A stretch of DNA of 64,000 nt from Ruegeria sediminis (GTDB lineage: Bacteria > Pseudomonadota > Alphaproteobacteria > Rhodobacterales > Rhodobacteraceae), in NCBI RefSeq assembly GCF_005938215.1, contig NZ_VCPD01000003.1:558001-622000 (forward strand), given 5' to 3'. The translations under genes were made by a program, and so were the position numbers. Below the pieces are notes generated by a model that saw nothing but the letters and a program-made list of their open reading frames with translations, was not told the DNA's origin and made no database searches. This document shows, piece after piece, positions 25,679-35,465 of the stretch (the first letter of the stretch is position 1; each line of letters starts with the position of its first letter).

Positions 25679-25700
25679 TATATGAACAAATGTTCATATA
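25679..25700. promoter_or_regulatory. Perfect 22-bp palindromic operator for the adjacent TetR regulator
   Basis: Two 10-bp arms (TATATGAACA and TGTTCATATA) are exact inverted complements around a 2-bp centre. The site ends 10 bp before the ATG of the TetR gene and is 68 bp from the divergent lipoprotein gene. TetR repressors usually bind such sites and repress their own gene, so autoregulation is likely. Confidence 0.8.
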
Positions 25701-25710
25701 ACGTGGAGCC

Positions 25711-26298
25711 ATGGCACGTACCCAAGGTTCCCATTCCGACATTACCGGCCCGCGCATCCACAAGGCGGCGCTGAAACTCTTTGCCCAGCATGGTTACGCG
25801 GCCGTCTCGATGCGTCAGATCGCGGGCGAGGTCGGGGTGCAGGCCGGCGCGCTCTACAACTATACGCCCGACAAGCAAAGCCTTCTGTTTCACCTGATGC
25901 ACGGGCATATGGACGATCTGCTGTCAGCGCGCGCCGGCTCGAAGCGAGTGAAGGACGCGCTGGAAAACCTCAGACAGTTCGTGGGTTTTCACATCCGCTT
26001 TCACCTGGAACGGCCGGACGAAGTGTTCATCGCCTACATGGAATTGCGCAACCTGACGCCCGAGAATTTCGCCGCGATCGAGGCGCTTCGTCGGACCTAT
26101 GAGAATGATCTCGAAGGCATCCTGCGCGATGGCGTCGCGCAGGGCGTGTTCGCCGTGCCCGACACCAAGGTCGCGACGCTTGCGGTCATCGCGATGCTGA
26201 ACGGTGTGAACACCTGGTACCGCAGCGGTGGCCGCCTGTCGCTGGACCAGGTCGAAACCATCTATTGGGACATGGTGCGCAAGGCGGTCGCGCTGTGA
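25711..26298 (+). CDS. TetR/AcrR family transcriptional regulator
   Basis: A 195-residue repressor-type regulator. The N-terminal helix-turn-helix (residues ~13-60) reads PRIHKAALKLFAQHGYAAVS, then MRQIAGEVGVQAGALYNY, and the helical ligand-binding domain fills the rest. The C-terminal part resembles regulators of fatty-acid/acyl-CoA metabolism. A perfect palindrome lies 10 bp upstream, so it very likely controls itself. It converges on the monooxygenase-fold gene with no gap. The ligand is unknown. Confidence 0.9.
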   Translation: MARTQGSHSDITGPRIHKAALKLFAQHGYAAVSMRQIAGEVGVQAGALYNYTPDKQSLLFHLMHGHMDDLLSARAGSKRVKDALENLRQFVGFHIRFHLERPDEVFIAYMELRNLTPENFAAIEALRRTYENDLEGILRDGVAQGVFAVPDTKVATLAVIAMLNGVNTWYRSGGRLSLDQVETIYWDMVRKAVAL

Positions 26299-26601
26299 TC
26301 AGGCGGCTTCCTGCGCCAGGTCGTAGTGGTGCAGGAACCGCTCTTTGACGATGCCTTCCTCTTCGGGAAGCACATGGGGTTTCCGCCAATCCTCGCCGGC
26401 GAAGGCGGCCAGCGCGTCCACCGTCTCCCACACCATGACCAGGCAGAATTCGTTGGGCGTTTCGGCGCGCGGAAGGCACGGGGTGATCGAAACCAGCCCC
26501 TTCTGCTTACGCATGAAGGGCAGGGCGGTGCCGATCAGGAATTTGCGGAACTCTGCGACCTTGTCGTCAAAGATGACGGCACGGAAAATTCGGACGATCA
26601 T
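26299..26601 (-). CDS. Antibiotic biosynthesis monooxygenase (ABM) domain protein
   Basis: A 100-residue single-domain protein with the dimeric alpha/beta-barrel pattern of the ABM family (MIVRIFRAVIFDDKVAEFR ... FCLVMVWETVDALAAFAGEDW ... FLHHYDLA). Members include quinol monooxygenases, heme-degrading enzymes and proteins of unknown activity; the heme-oxygenase Asn/Trp/His signature is not clearly present. Its stop abuts that of the TetR gene. It lies 42 bp downstream of the pirin gene on the same strand, so those two may be co-transcribed. Confidence 0.8.
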   Translation of the reverse strand: MIVRIFRAVIFDDKVAEFRKFLIGTALPFMRKQKGLVSITPCLPRAETPNEFCLVMVWETVDALAAFAGEDWRKPHVLPEEEGIVKERFLHHYDLAQEAA

Positions 26602-26643
26602 GATGGCCTCCCCTGTTCTGTGGCGAAGCCATCATAGCATGTT

Positions 26644-27555
26644 TCAATGCGCGGGACGGATGAAGGTCCCGTTGCGCAGCTCCCGGAACGCCTGCTGCAA
26701 TTCCTGCTGCGTGTTCATCACGATGGGCCCATGCCAGGCCACCGGCTCGGCGATCGGCGCGCCCGAGATCAGCAGAAACCGGACGCCTTGCGGCCCAGCC
26801 TGCACGGTGACTTCGTCACCCGTGCCGAAACGCACAAGGGTGCGGTCGCCGGACATGTCGCGGATGTTGACCTCTTGCCCGGCCACTTCCTTTTCCAACA
26901 GCACTCCGGTGGGGACAGAGGCATCGGCAAAGGCGCCTTGCCCTTCAAAAACATAGGCGAAGGCGCGACGATAAGTGTCCACCTTGAAGGTCTTTCTGAC
27001 GCCCGCCGGGACGGAGATGTCGAGGTATTGCGGGTCCGCCGCGATCCCGTCCACCGGACCGGTCTTGCCCCAGAATTCGCCCACGATCACCCGGACGCGT
27101 GTGCCGTCATCATCGATCACTTCGGGAATGTCGCTGCCGCGTACGTCCTGATACCGCGGCGCGGTCATCTTTTGGCTCGACGGCAGATTGCCCCACAACT
27201 GGAAGCCGTGCATCTGACCTTTGGCGTTCCCCTTGGGCATTTCCTGATGCAGTATGCCCGATCCGGCGGTCATCCACTGTACGTCGCCAGCCCCCAGCAA
27301 CCCGGAATTGCCCAACGAGTCGCCGTGCTCGACGGTGCCGGCCAGCACATAGGTGATGGTTTCGATGCCGCGATGCGGGTGCCACGGGAAGCCGCGCAGG
27401 TAATCCGCGGGGTGTTCGTTGCGGAAATCGTCGAACAGCAGGAACGGATCAAGCTCGGTTGGGTCATGAAAGCCGAAGGCGCGGTGCAGTTTGACACCGG
27501 CCCCTTCCATGGTGGGCATTGCCTTGCGGGTTTCGATGGTCGGACGGATGGACAT
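26644..27555 (-). CDS. Pirin family protein
   Basis: A 303-residue bicupin. The N-terminal cupin carries the metal ligands in GFPWHPHRGIETITYVLAG and MTAGSGILHQEMP, the hallmark of pirins; the C-terminal cupin (about 175-290) is a degenerate pirin-C domain. Some bacterial pirins have quercetinase activity and others regulate enzymes such as pyruvate dehydrogenase, so the job here is open. The next gene downstream encodes an ABM-fold protein, and ABM and pirin genes are both often stress- or quinone-related. Start ATG 27555 is preceded by GGAGGT. Confidence 0.92.
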   Translation of the reverse strand: MSIRPTIETRKAMPTMEGAGVKLHRAFGFHDPTELDPFLLFDDFRNEHPADYLRGFPWHPHRGIETITYVLAGTVEHGDSLGNSGLLGAGDVQWMTAGSGILHQEMPKGNAKGQMHGFQLWGNLPSSQKMTAPRYQDVRGSDIPEVIDDDGTRVRVIVGEFWGKTGPVDGIAADPQYLDISVPAGVRKTFKVDTYRRAFAYVFEGQGAFADASVPTGVLLEKEVAGQEVNIRDMSGDRTLVRFGTGDEVTVQAGPQGVRFLLISGAPIAEPVAWHGPIVMNTQQELQQAFRELRNGTFIRPAH

Positions 27556-27722
27556 GGCACCTCCTGAATGCTGCGTTGCAATCTAACCCTTGAAGGCAGG
27601 CAATCAATTCGCATCGCGACACTGGTGTTGTGCAATTTTGCGGAATAGGCAGGGGCGGCGATACCCCCTGTCGTCTGGCGGGAAATCAGAGTAAGGGGCG
27701 GAAGGACAAACCGGAGGATCGA

Positions 27723-28193
27723 ATGCAGGACGAAGTGCTGGCCGTGGTCGAGGCGTCAACGCCAAGGCGCTGGTTGGGGGTGGGGATGCTCGCGACGGTC
27801 GGGCTGTTGTCGATATATGTTGCCCTGGCTACGCCGCCCGCGCCTGGTTGGCAGGTGTTCCTGATCGTGATCGGGGGACTTTCCCTGTGGCTGGCGCAGC
27901 GCCTTCATCAGGCGACGGCGCACCGGATCGAATTGACCGAACAAGAACTGCGTTCAAGCACCGGGGAGGTCATTGCCAGGGTGTCAGAGGTCGAGGCCAT
28001 GGATCGTGGCGTTTTCGCCTTCAAGCCGTCGAACGGTTTCCTTGTCCGGACCCGTGAACCGGGCCAAAGGGCCTGGGCGCCCGGCCTCTGGTGGCGGGTC
28101 GGACGGCGCGTCGGCATAGGCGGGGTTACGCCAGCCGCGCAGACCAAGTTCATGTCGGAAACGCTCGCCGCGCTGATCGCGGAACGGCAGTGA
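27723..28193 (+). CDS. Membrane protein of unknown function with PH-like domain
   Basis: A 156-residue protein. The start at ATG 27723 follows GGAGG with good spacing. Two closely spaced hydrophobic segments (about 18-38 and 42-60: LGVGMLATVGLLSIYVALAT and VFLIVIGGLSLWLA) form a hairpin anchor. The C-terminal ~90 residues (IELTEQELRSSTGEVIARVSEVEAMDRG ...) have the alternating pattern of bacterial PH-like or YcxB-type domains. No family is firmly recognised. It converges on the tad-like genes with a 1-bp gap. Confidence 0.75.
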   Translation: MQDEVLAVVEASTPRRWLGVGMLATVGLLSIYVALATPPAPGWQVFLIVIGGLSLWLAQRLHQATAHRIELTEQELRSSTGEVIARVSEVEAMDRGVFAFKPSNGFLVRTREPGQRAWAPGLWWRVGRRVGIGGVTPAAQTKFMSETLAALIAERQ

Positions 28194-28194
28194 C

Positions 28195-28734
28195 CTAAAC
28201 CGAGCCGGCGATCTCGTTGGTGAAACGCGGACGGGTGAAAACGAAGTTGTCGAAGGTGATGTTGTTCCCGAGACCTACGTTGAAGAACGGTACGTAAGTG
28301 TTGCTGGTCTCAACCAGGATCAGGGTATCCGCGTTCGGCATCGGAGGAAGCTTGTCGCGGATGAGGTGGATGTTGTCGTCCGTCCATTCCTCGTCGAATC
28401 CGCGAATTCCGGACCACCTGACATAGTGGCGGTCATCATCCTCGTCAAAAGCGATAAGCGAGATCCGGACGTTCATCTGCGTGCCGTTGTCCACCATCAA
28501 CTCCATGAGTTCGTGCATGGAGTCGAGATAGGTTTCCGTGATCGTTCGCGTTTCCCGAGAGATCAGGTCGCTGACGGTGAATGCGGCCTTGAGGTTCGAC
28601 GCGCTTTGGCGAAACCCGTCGAAATACGTGAACGTGGCTGCTATGGCCCAAAGCAGAACCGGCAAGGCCAGCAGGGCTTCGACAAGAATCGAGCCGCTTT
28701 CGTCGCTTCGGAAATTTTTGAGACTTTTGCGCAT
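28195..28734 (-). CDS. TadE-like pilus assembly protein
   Basis: A 179-residue protein with a TadE-type N-terminus: a basic start, then DESGSILVEALLALPVLLWAIAATFTYFDG, where the conserved Glu-rich start of the hydrophobic helix resembles a pseudopilin. The rest is periplasmic. The start at ATG 28734 (4 bp past the upstream stop) is preferred over a TTG at 28758. It is the last of three minus-strand genes of this type; the secretion ATPase and TadB/C platform genes are not in this window. Confidence 0.8.
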   Translation of the reverse strand: MRKSLKNFRSDESGSILVEALLALPVLLWAIAATFTYFDGFRQSASNLKAAFTVSDLISRETRTITETYLDSMHELMELMVDNGTQMNVRISLIAFDEDDDRHYVRWSGIRGFDEEWTDDNIHLIRDKLPPMPNADTLILVETSNTYVPFFNVGLGNNITFDNFVFTRPRFTNEIAGSV

Positions 28735-28738
28735 CGTC

Positions 28739-29275
28739 TTACAAAGGCTCCTGAACAAAGGCCGTGGTTGCGGTCAGCGCGTACTGACCGTCCGTGTTGT
28801 CCGATAGCTGCGCGCCCAGAATCGAGGTCGGGAAGATCGGGTTGATCTTGGCGCAGGCGCGCAGGACCATCAGTTCATTCGACTGACCGTTCACGAAAGT
28901 CCGCACCGGTTTCACCTCTTCCGAGGTGTCCGTGCAGTCGGGCTCTTCGGGAATGGTGATCGCGGCGAAGGGGTCCTGACGGATCATTTCCAGACGCAGA
29001 TTGGCTTTGCAGTCGTTGATGAAGATGGCGCGTTCGCAGATCGTGTCCTTGAGTTCGTCATGCTTGGGGTTCGTGCCCGTGCCCAGCCGAATGTCCCGAA
29101 CCGTCAGGTCCACGGCCCGTTCCAGCATGGCGTGGTGGAGCACGACAAAGCCCAGTTCCACCCCGGACAGCATGAGGGCGATGATGGCCGGGTAGACCAT
29201 CACGAATTCGACGGTCGCCGTTCCGTTTTCTTTGCGCGCGAAACGGCGCGTGGCCTTGAGGATGTGGCGTATCAT
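28739..29275 (-). CDS. TadE/TadG family pseudopilin-like protein
   Basis: A 178-residue protein with a TadE-like N-terminus (RKENGTATVEFVMVYPAIIALMLSGVELGFVVLHHAML), the EF/EL-containing hydrophobic helix typical of tight-adherence pseudopilins, followed by a periplasmic domain with four Cys residues that may form disulfides. It overlaps the upstream vWA gene by 4 bp (ATGA) and is followed by the second TadE-like gene after 4 bp. Role inferred: minor pilin or assembly factor of a Flp/Tad pilus. Confidence 0.82.
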   Translation of the reverse strand: MIRHILKATRRFARKENGTATVEFVMVYPAIIALMLSGVELGFVVLHHAMLERAVDLTVRDIRLGTGTNPKHDELKDTICERAIFINDCKANLRLEMIRQDPFAAITIPEEPDCTDTSEEVKPVRTFVNGQSNELMVLRACAKINPIFPTSILGAQLSDNTDGQYALTATTAFVQEPL

Positions 29276-30975
29276 TGCGTCAGCCTCAGTTTGCGGATCG
29301 AGGAAGCGATCGACGCGAAGGCGTCCGAGATTTCCAAGCCTTTCACGTCATAGTAATGGCTGTCAGAACTGGCGCAGTATTTCAGCACGGCCTTGCCTTC
29401 GGAAGGTGCCTCGAACGCGATGGTGTAGAGGATGATGCCTTTGTTACCGGCTTTGGCCGCATCGCAGATTGCTTTCGTACGGACGTCCTTGATGGTGTCG
29501 TTGTAGTAGCTGCGAACGCCGTATTCCCAGATGCTCCTGGCGGTGCTGTCGTTCATCCAAGGATAGTAGTGTTCCTGGACGTTGAACTTTAGAGACGTGC
29601 GGGCCCAAAGCTCGGGATAGTCCAGTCGTACGGCTTCGCCTGGTTCGTCTTCGTTGTCCGTCCAGCAGCTATAGCTGTTGCAGTCCTTGTGCTTGTTATC
29701 GTTCCCATACGGGTGGTCCTGCCACCGATACGCGTTGAGGTCGTCGTAGTCGGGCCAGTAGTAGCTGTCGCTTTGGGGATCGTAGACCGAATAGACTTTC
29801 TCCTGGGCATTCCACCAGATGTTTGACATCCCGCTTCGGTAGTTCTCGTCGATGTAATATTGCGAGGTGTTGTTACCGTCGGTCATCAGCACGATCACCT
29901 TGAGCGTATCGCCGCTGTTGTAGTTGGCCGGGCGCGTATTGAATCCCGCGTCCACGTCGCCGGCGGCAATCAGCGAATTAACCACTGGCCGGAATGCCGG
30001 GTCGAGCATCGCGGTGCCCCATTTCATGCCGATATCCAGCGAGGTGTTGCCGCGGGCCACGAAGCTGTCGATGTAGTTCTTCAGTGTGGTCGCGTTCTTC
30101 TGGAACGGCATGATTTCGCGGCTGGCCCACGCTTCGCAGACCGGTCGACCGTAGTAGGAGTTGGTATTGGTGCTCTGCCCAAGGAACTGGCCGTTGTCGC
30201 GGCGGTCGGTATCCTGCCACGGGTCAAAATGCATGGTGCGCTGCAGTGGGGCGGTCTGGCTGATCGCGGTGGCGTTGAAGTCGCTCGCCGCAAAATTGAT
30301 GCATCGCGAATAATTGTTGGTGCCGGTCGTGTTGTATTGGCTGAAGATGTTCTGCGGCACCGAAACCTGTGTCGCATAAGGCACGATGGAGATGGACAGT
30401 TTGCCGTCTTCGGTGTTGTTGACCATCTGGTCGACGAAATCCTTGGCGGCGACTTTGAGGTTTGTCAGGCGGCTGTAGCTGTTCATGGACCCGGAAACGT
30501 CGAGGATCAGCGAGATCTCGACGCCGCCGATGCTTTCCTCGGCGGAACTCAACGCCGGCGCGTTCAACATATCCACGCCGGACAGGTGCATGAAGAAGGT
30601 CGGAACGTCGATCTGGGCGTTCGCCGTCACTTTCCGGTAACCGATACCGCTGTTTACGGTCGGGGTCGGAAATTTTCCCGACAGCCCGGCCTTGTCCAGA
30701 TAGTTGCTGACCACTTCGGTCGGGGGCAGTTTCTGATCCAGGTCGGCCGCTGCCAGCACGGCGCGATCCAGGGTGGATTGCAGGATGGCCCGGTCGCGCT
30801 CGTACCGCATGAGATCGACGCCGATGCCGGCGACCATGAGGATGATGAGGAAAAGAAAGACTGACAGAATTGTAACGCTTCCGCGTTCGTCGCGGTGGAA
30901 TTCACCGGAACGAGTTTGCGAAAAGAGTGCGGCAGCGGAGTTGCGGCCAATGAAATTCTCGAAATGCTTGCGCAT
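29272..30975 (-). CDS. tadG: TadG-like protein with von Willebrand factor A domain
   Basis: A 567-residue protein. After a basic N-terminus comes DERGSVTILSVFLFLIILMVAGIGVDLMRYERDRA (a TadG/TadE-type helix at ~36-65), then a vWA domain beginning EISLILDVSGSMNSYSR (MIDAS DxSGS at ~162). The region from about 250 to 520 is unusually rich in Tyr, Asn, Asp and Trp (for example NTNSYYGRP and DPQSDSYYWPDYDDLN). The start at ATG 30975 is preceded by GAGAGG. vWA domains bind metal-dependent partners, so it may anchor the pilus or act as an adhesin. It leads the three-gene tad-like unit. Confidence 0.85.
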   Translation of the reverse strand: MRKHFENFIGRNSAAALFSQTRSGEFHRDERGSVTILSVFLFLIILMVAGIGVDLMRYERDRAILQSTLDRAVLAAADLDQKLPPTEVVSNYLDKAGLSGKFPTPTVNSGIGYRKVTANAQIDVPTFFMHLSGVDMLNAPALSSAEESIGGVEISLILDVSGSMNSYSRLTNLKVAAKDFVDQMVNNTEDGKLSISIVPYATQVSVPQNIFSQYNTTGTNNYSRCINFAASDFNATAISQTAPLQRTMHFDPWQDTDRRDNGQFLGQSTNTNSYYGRPVCEAWASREIMPFQKNATTLKNYIDSFVARGNTSLDIGMKWGTAMLDPAFRPVVNSLIAAGDVDAGFNTRPANYNSGDTLKVIVLMTDGNNTSQYYIDENYRSGMSNIWWNAQEKVYSVYDPQSDSYYWPDYDDLNAYRWQDHPYGNDNKHKDCNSYSCWTDNEDEPGEAVRLDYPELWARTSLKFNVQEHYYPWMNDSTARSIWEYGVRSYYNDTIKDVRTKAICDAAKAGNKGIILYTIAFEAPSEGKAVLKYCASSDSHYYDVKGLEISDAFASIASSIRKLRLTQ

Positions 30976-31303
30976 GGCAGAAACCTCTCTTGGCCGGGAG
31001 GTCCGGCCACAAGACATATTCGGACCTTAAGAGGGTAAATTCTGAAAATGGCAGGATTTAGGCGAAAAGGCCGCCGTCTTGCCCGTATTGCCTTGACTTG
31101 GGCGATACTACCAGTTGGCCGGACGATTCTGTTTCCGCCGCAAGGACAATCGAGAGAGCGGCGCCAAGCCGAAACGACTCATTCAGAGCATCCATTGGTA
31201 ACCACAATTCACTGAAAAAAAACCTCTTTGCGATTGATCCGTTGCGAATTCGCTGCGACTAATCGTCGTGAAGCCGGTCGAAATTTCGGACCCGGAGGAG
31301 ACC
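30976..31303. other. Divergent intergenic region, tadG-like / gdhA
   Basis: About 328 bp between the divergently transcribed tadG-like and glutamate dehydrogenase genes. It contains an A-rich run near 31216-31223 and an imperfect repeat around TTGCGAATTCGCTGCGA (31244-31257). It should hold both promoters; no RNA gene or clear operator is recognised. Confidence 0.5.
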
Positions 31304-32734
<1,431 letters not shown>

Positions 32735-32835
32735 CGTTGCGGCAACCAAGGTGAATTGTCCTTGAAGACCTTGCAGTTGAACTACGTTGAACTGCGTCCG
32801 GTTGCCGGTTCGAACAGTTCGCAAGAGTGTCCTGA

Positions 32836-33738
32836 ATGCGCAAAGTCCAATTCCCAACGGCCATCGCGGCCGCGACGGCCTTGACACTCGTTCCAGTGGC
32901 GGCGGTCGCCCAGCAGCCCGAAGGCTGGAGTGCCATCTTCGATGGTCTTGCCGTTCATCAGGGCGACGCCGATCTGGAGGGTGGCGGCGAATTCAGTGCC
33001 AACCGCGCGTTTCTACGGGCTGGCGCGATCTACAGCTTCGGCAACGGCGCCGCCGCCGGACTAGTCGCGAGTTTCGGTGAATTCGACTACGATTTCGGCA
33101 CGGCCGCCAACGAACCCTGGCAGGACGTGCGGGATATCCGCCTTTCCGTCCCGATACGCTGGGCATCGGAAAACGGGCTGCAGGTGCTGGTTTCGCCGCA
33201 ACTTCGCTGGGATTATGAACGTGGCGCCAGCGCGTCGGATGGTTTCACCTATGGCGCCTTCGCGGGGGTGTCCTGGCAACTGAACCCGGCCTTGCGGATC
33301 GGACCCGCGTTCGGCGTCTTCTCGGAGGTCGGAACAGGCGATCTCGACGTCTTTCCGGCTCTGCTGGTCGATTGGGACATCTCGGATCGCTGGAACCTGA
33401 GCACCGGCGGCGGACTTGGGGCGACGCAAGGTCCCGGGCTGTCCCTCAGCTACGCCGTGTCCGAGCAGTTTCGGCTGGGCCTGGCGGTCCGCTCGGAACG
33501 TGTGCGGTTTCAGCTGAACGACTCGGGGCCGGCGCCGGGTGGCGTCGGTGAGGATCGGAGCATTCCGGCTGTCGTGTCGCTGGACTACACGCCAACCCGA
33601 AGCACCTCGATCAGCGTGTTTGTCGGGGCCGAATTCGACGGTGAACTGCGGCTGGACGATGCGACCGGACGCGAGGTCGGCAGGCAGACTTACGATACCG
33701 CCCCGATCGCGGGACTGGCGGTCAGAGTGCTTTTCTGA
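32836..33738 (+). CDS. Outer-membrane beta-barrel-like protein, DUF6268-like
   Basis: A 300-residue exported protein: the signal peptide is FPTAIAAATALTLVPVAAVAQQ, and the mature part shows alternating hydrophobic/polar strands and ends with a C-terminal Phe (AVRVLF), the outer-membrane insertion signal. This resembles DUF6268-type barrels, a recollection I cannot verify. The 101 bp upstream carry an imperfect hairpin (CAGTTGAAC/GTTGAACTG at 32774-32794). It stands alone between gdhA and soxB. Confidence 0.7.
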   Translation: MRKVQFPTAIAAATALTLVPVAAVAQQPEGWSAIFDGLAVHQGDADLEGGGEFSANRAFLRAGAIYSFGNGAAAGLVASFGEFDYDFGTAANEPWQDVRDIRLSVPIRWASENGLQVLVSPQLRWDYERGASASDGFTYGAFAGVSWQLNPALRIGPAFGVFSEVGTGDLDVFPALLVDWDISDRWNLSTGGGLGATQGPGLSLSYAVSEQFRLGLAVRSERVRFQLNDSGPAPGGVGEDRSIPAVVSLDYTPTRSTSISVFVGAEFDGELRLDDATGREVGRQTYDTAPIAGLAVRVLF

Positions 33739-33887
33739 ACTCAGGCATCCGGGCCGCCGTCGGTTCCGCTTGGCCATTGGTCGCCCAGCGACATGATTTT
33801 GTCGAAAATGGAAGGGGGGGCGCGTCAAGGCGTTGATACTGGTGCGCGGAGTTGGTTCTATGCCGACAAATCCGCAGGGAGTTCAAC

Positions 33888-35141
33888 ATGCGCTTTTCCG
33901 GCTTTCGCGTCTTCAAGGAAGGGTTGACCGGCAACAAGGGCTGGACGCCGCACTGGCGCGATCCTGAACCGAAATCCGAGTATGACATCATCATCATCGG
34001 CGGCGGCGGCCACGGCCTGAGCACGGCGTATTACCTGGCCAAGGAGCATGGCCTGACCAACGTGGCGGTGCTGGAGAAGGGTTACATCGGCGGCGGCAGC
34101 ATCGGCCGGAACACTACGATCGTGCGCGCCAACTATTTCCTGCAGGGCAACTCGGAATTCTACTCGCACTCGCTGAAGCTGTGGGAAGGGCTGGAAGAAG
34201 ACCTGAACTACAACGTCATGCATTCGCAGCGCGGCATCATCAACCTGTTCCATTCGGACGGACAGCGCGATGCAGCGGCGCGGCGCGGGAACATGATGAT
34301 CAGCCAGGGGGATGACGCGATCCTGCTGGGCCGGGACGAGCTGCGCAAGATGCTGCCCTATCTGAACTTCGACGATCTGCGCTTTCCGCTTTATGGCGGT
34401 CTCTATCATCCGCGCGGTGGCACCGCCCGACATGACGCGGTGGCGTGGGGTTTTGCGCGCGGAGCGGATCAGCGGGGCGTCGACCTGATCCAGAATTGCG
34501 AGGTCATCGGCATCGACATCGAAAACGGAGCGGTCCGGGGCGTGCAGACCACGCGCGGGCCGATCCGGGCGAAGAAGGTGGCGATGGTGGCCGCGGGCCG
34601 CTCGGGGCAGGTGGCGGCGATGGCGGGCATGCGGCTGCCGATCGAAAGCCACGTGCTGCAGGCATTCGTGACGGAGGGGCTGAAGCCCTGCATCGATCAC
34701 GTGGTTACTTTCGGCATGGGGCATTTCTATATCAGCCAGTCGGACAAGGGCGGGCTGGTCTTTGGCGGCGACCTGGATTTCTACGCCTCCTACGCGGCGC
34801 GCGGGAACCTTCCCACGGTTGAAAACGTGATGGAGGCGGGCGTGGCGCTGATGCCCATGATCGGCAAGGCCAAGGTGCTGCGCAGTTGGGGCGGGATCAT
34901 GGACATGTCGCCGGACGGTTCGCCCATCATCGACAAGACCCATATCGACGGGCTTTTCCTGAACTGCGGCTGGAACTACGGCGGGTTCAAGGCGGTTCCG
35001 GGATCGGGCAACGTCTTTGCCCATCTGATCGCCACGGGTCGCTACCACGAGAACGCCACGAAATTCCGTCTCGACCGGTTCCGGACGGGTCGCGGGGTCA
35101 TGGATGAAGAGGGCAAGGGCTCTCAGCACAATCTGCATTAG
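33888..35141 (+). CDS. soxB: Sarcosine oxidase subunit beta
   Basis: A 417-residue FAD-dependent oxidase subunit, the usual length. The dinucleotide motif IIIGGGGHGLSTAYYLAKEHG begins near residue 31, followed by GYIGGGSIGRNTTIVRANYF. Beta carries FAD and the covalent FMN site shared with alpha in heterotetrameric sarcosine oxidase, which oxidises sarcosine to glycine and transfers the one-carbon unit to tetrahydrofolate. The start at ATG 33888 follows GGGAG. First gene of soxBDAG. Confidence 0.96.
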   Translation: MRFSGFRVFKEGLTGNKGWTPHWRDPEPKSEYDIIIIGGGGHGLSTAYYLAKEHGLTNVAVLEKGYIGGGSIGRNTTIVRANYFLQGNSEFYSHSLKLWEGLEEDLNYNVMHSQRGIINLFHSDGQRDAAARRGNMMISQGDDAILLGRDELRKMLPYLNFDDLRFPLYGGLYHPRGGTARHDAVAWGFARGADQRGVDLIQNCEVIGIDIENGAVRGVQTTRGPIRAKKVAMVAAGRSGQVAAMAGMRLPIESHVLQAFVTEGLKPCIDHVVTFGMGHFYISQSDKGGLVFGGDLDFYASYAARGNLPTVENVMEAGVALMPMIGKAKVLRSWGGIMDMSPDGSPIIDKTHIDGLFLNCGWNYGGFKAVPGSGNVFAHLIATGRYHENATKFRLDRFRTGRGVMDEEGKGSQHNLH

Positions 35142-35201
35142 GGACGGGTGGCGGATGCTGGAATTGAGTATTTGTGAAAAGGCGAAGCAGGGGGCGCGGC
35201 C

Positions 35202-35465
35202 ATGAGGATCACCTGTCCGCATTGCGGCGAGCGGGATCGCCGGGAATTCTATTATCGCGGAGCGGCCACCGACCTGGAACGTCCGGCTCCGGACGCGGGC
35301 GAAGAGGCGTGGGACAATTTCGTCTTTCTGCGCGAGAACCCCGCGGGCGAGACCCGCGACCTCTGGTATCACGAGGGCGGTTGCGGAGCCTGGATCGTGG
35401 TGGCGCGAAATACAGTGACGCACGAGGTTCTGGGTACGCAACTCGCATCGGAGGCGCGGTCATGA
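35202..35465 (+). CDS. soxD: Sarcosine oxidase subunit delta
   Basis: An 87-residue zinc-binding subunit. The N-terminal CPHCGERD and the later His/Cys segment WYHEGGCGAWIVV provide the metal ligands seen in SoxD. It stabilises the heterotetramer and has no catalytic role of its own. It lies 60 bp after soxB and overlaps soxA by 4 bp (ATGA). Confidence 0.95.
   Translation: MRITCPHCGERDRREFYYRGAATDLERPAPDAGEEAWDNFVFLRENPAGETRDLWYHEGGCGAWIVVARNTVTHEVLGTQLASEARS

Noticed and set aside
32774..32794. LexA-like site before the outer-membrane-like gene
   Set aside because: The repeat is GTTGAACT-type with wrong spacing, not GTTC-N7-GTTC.
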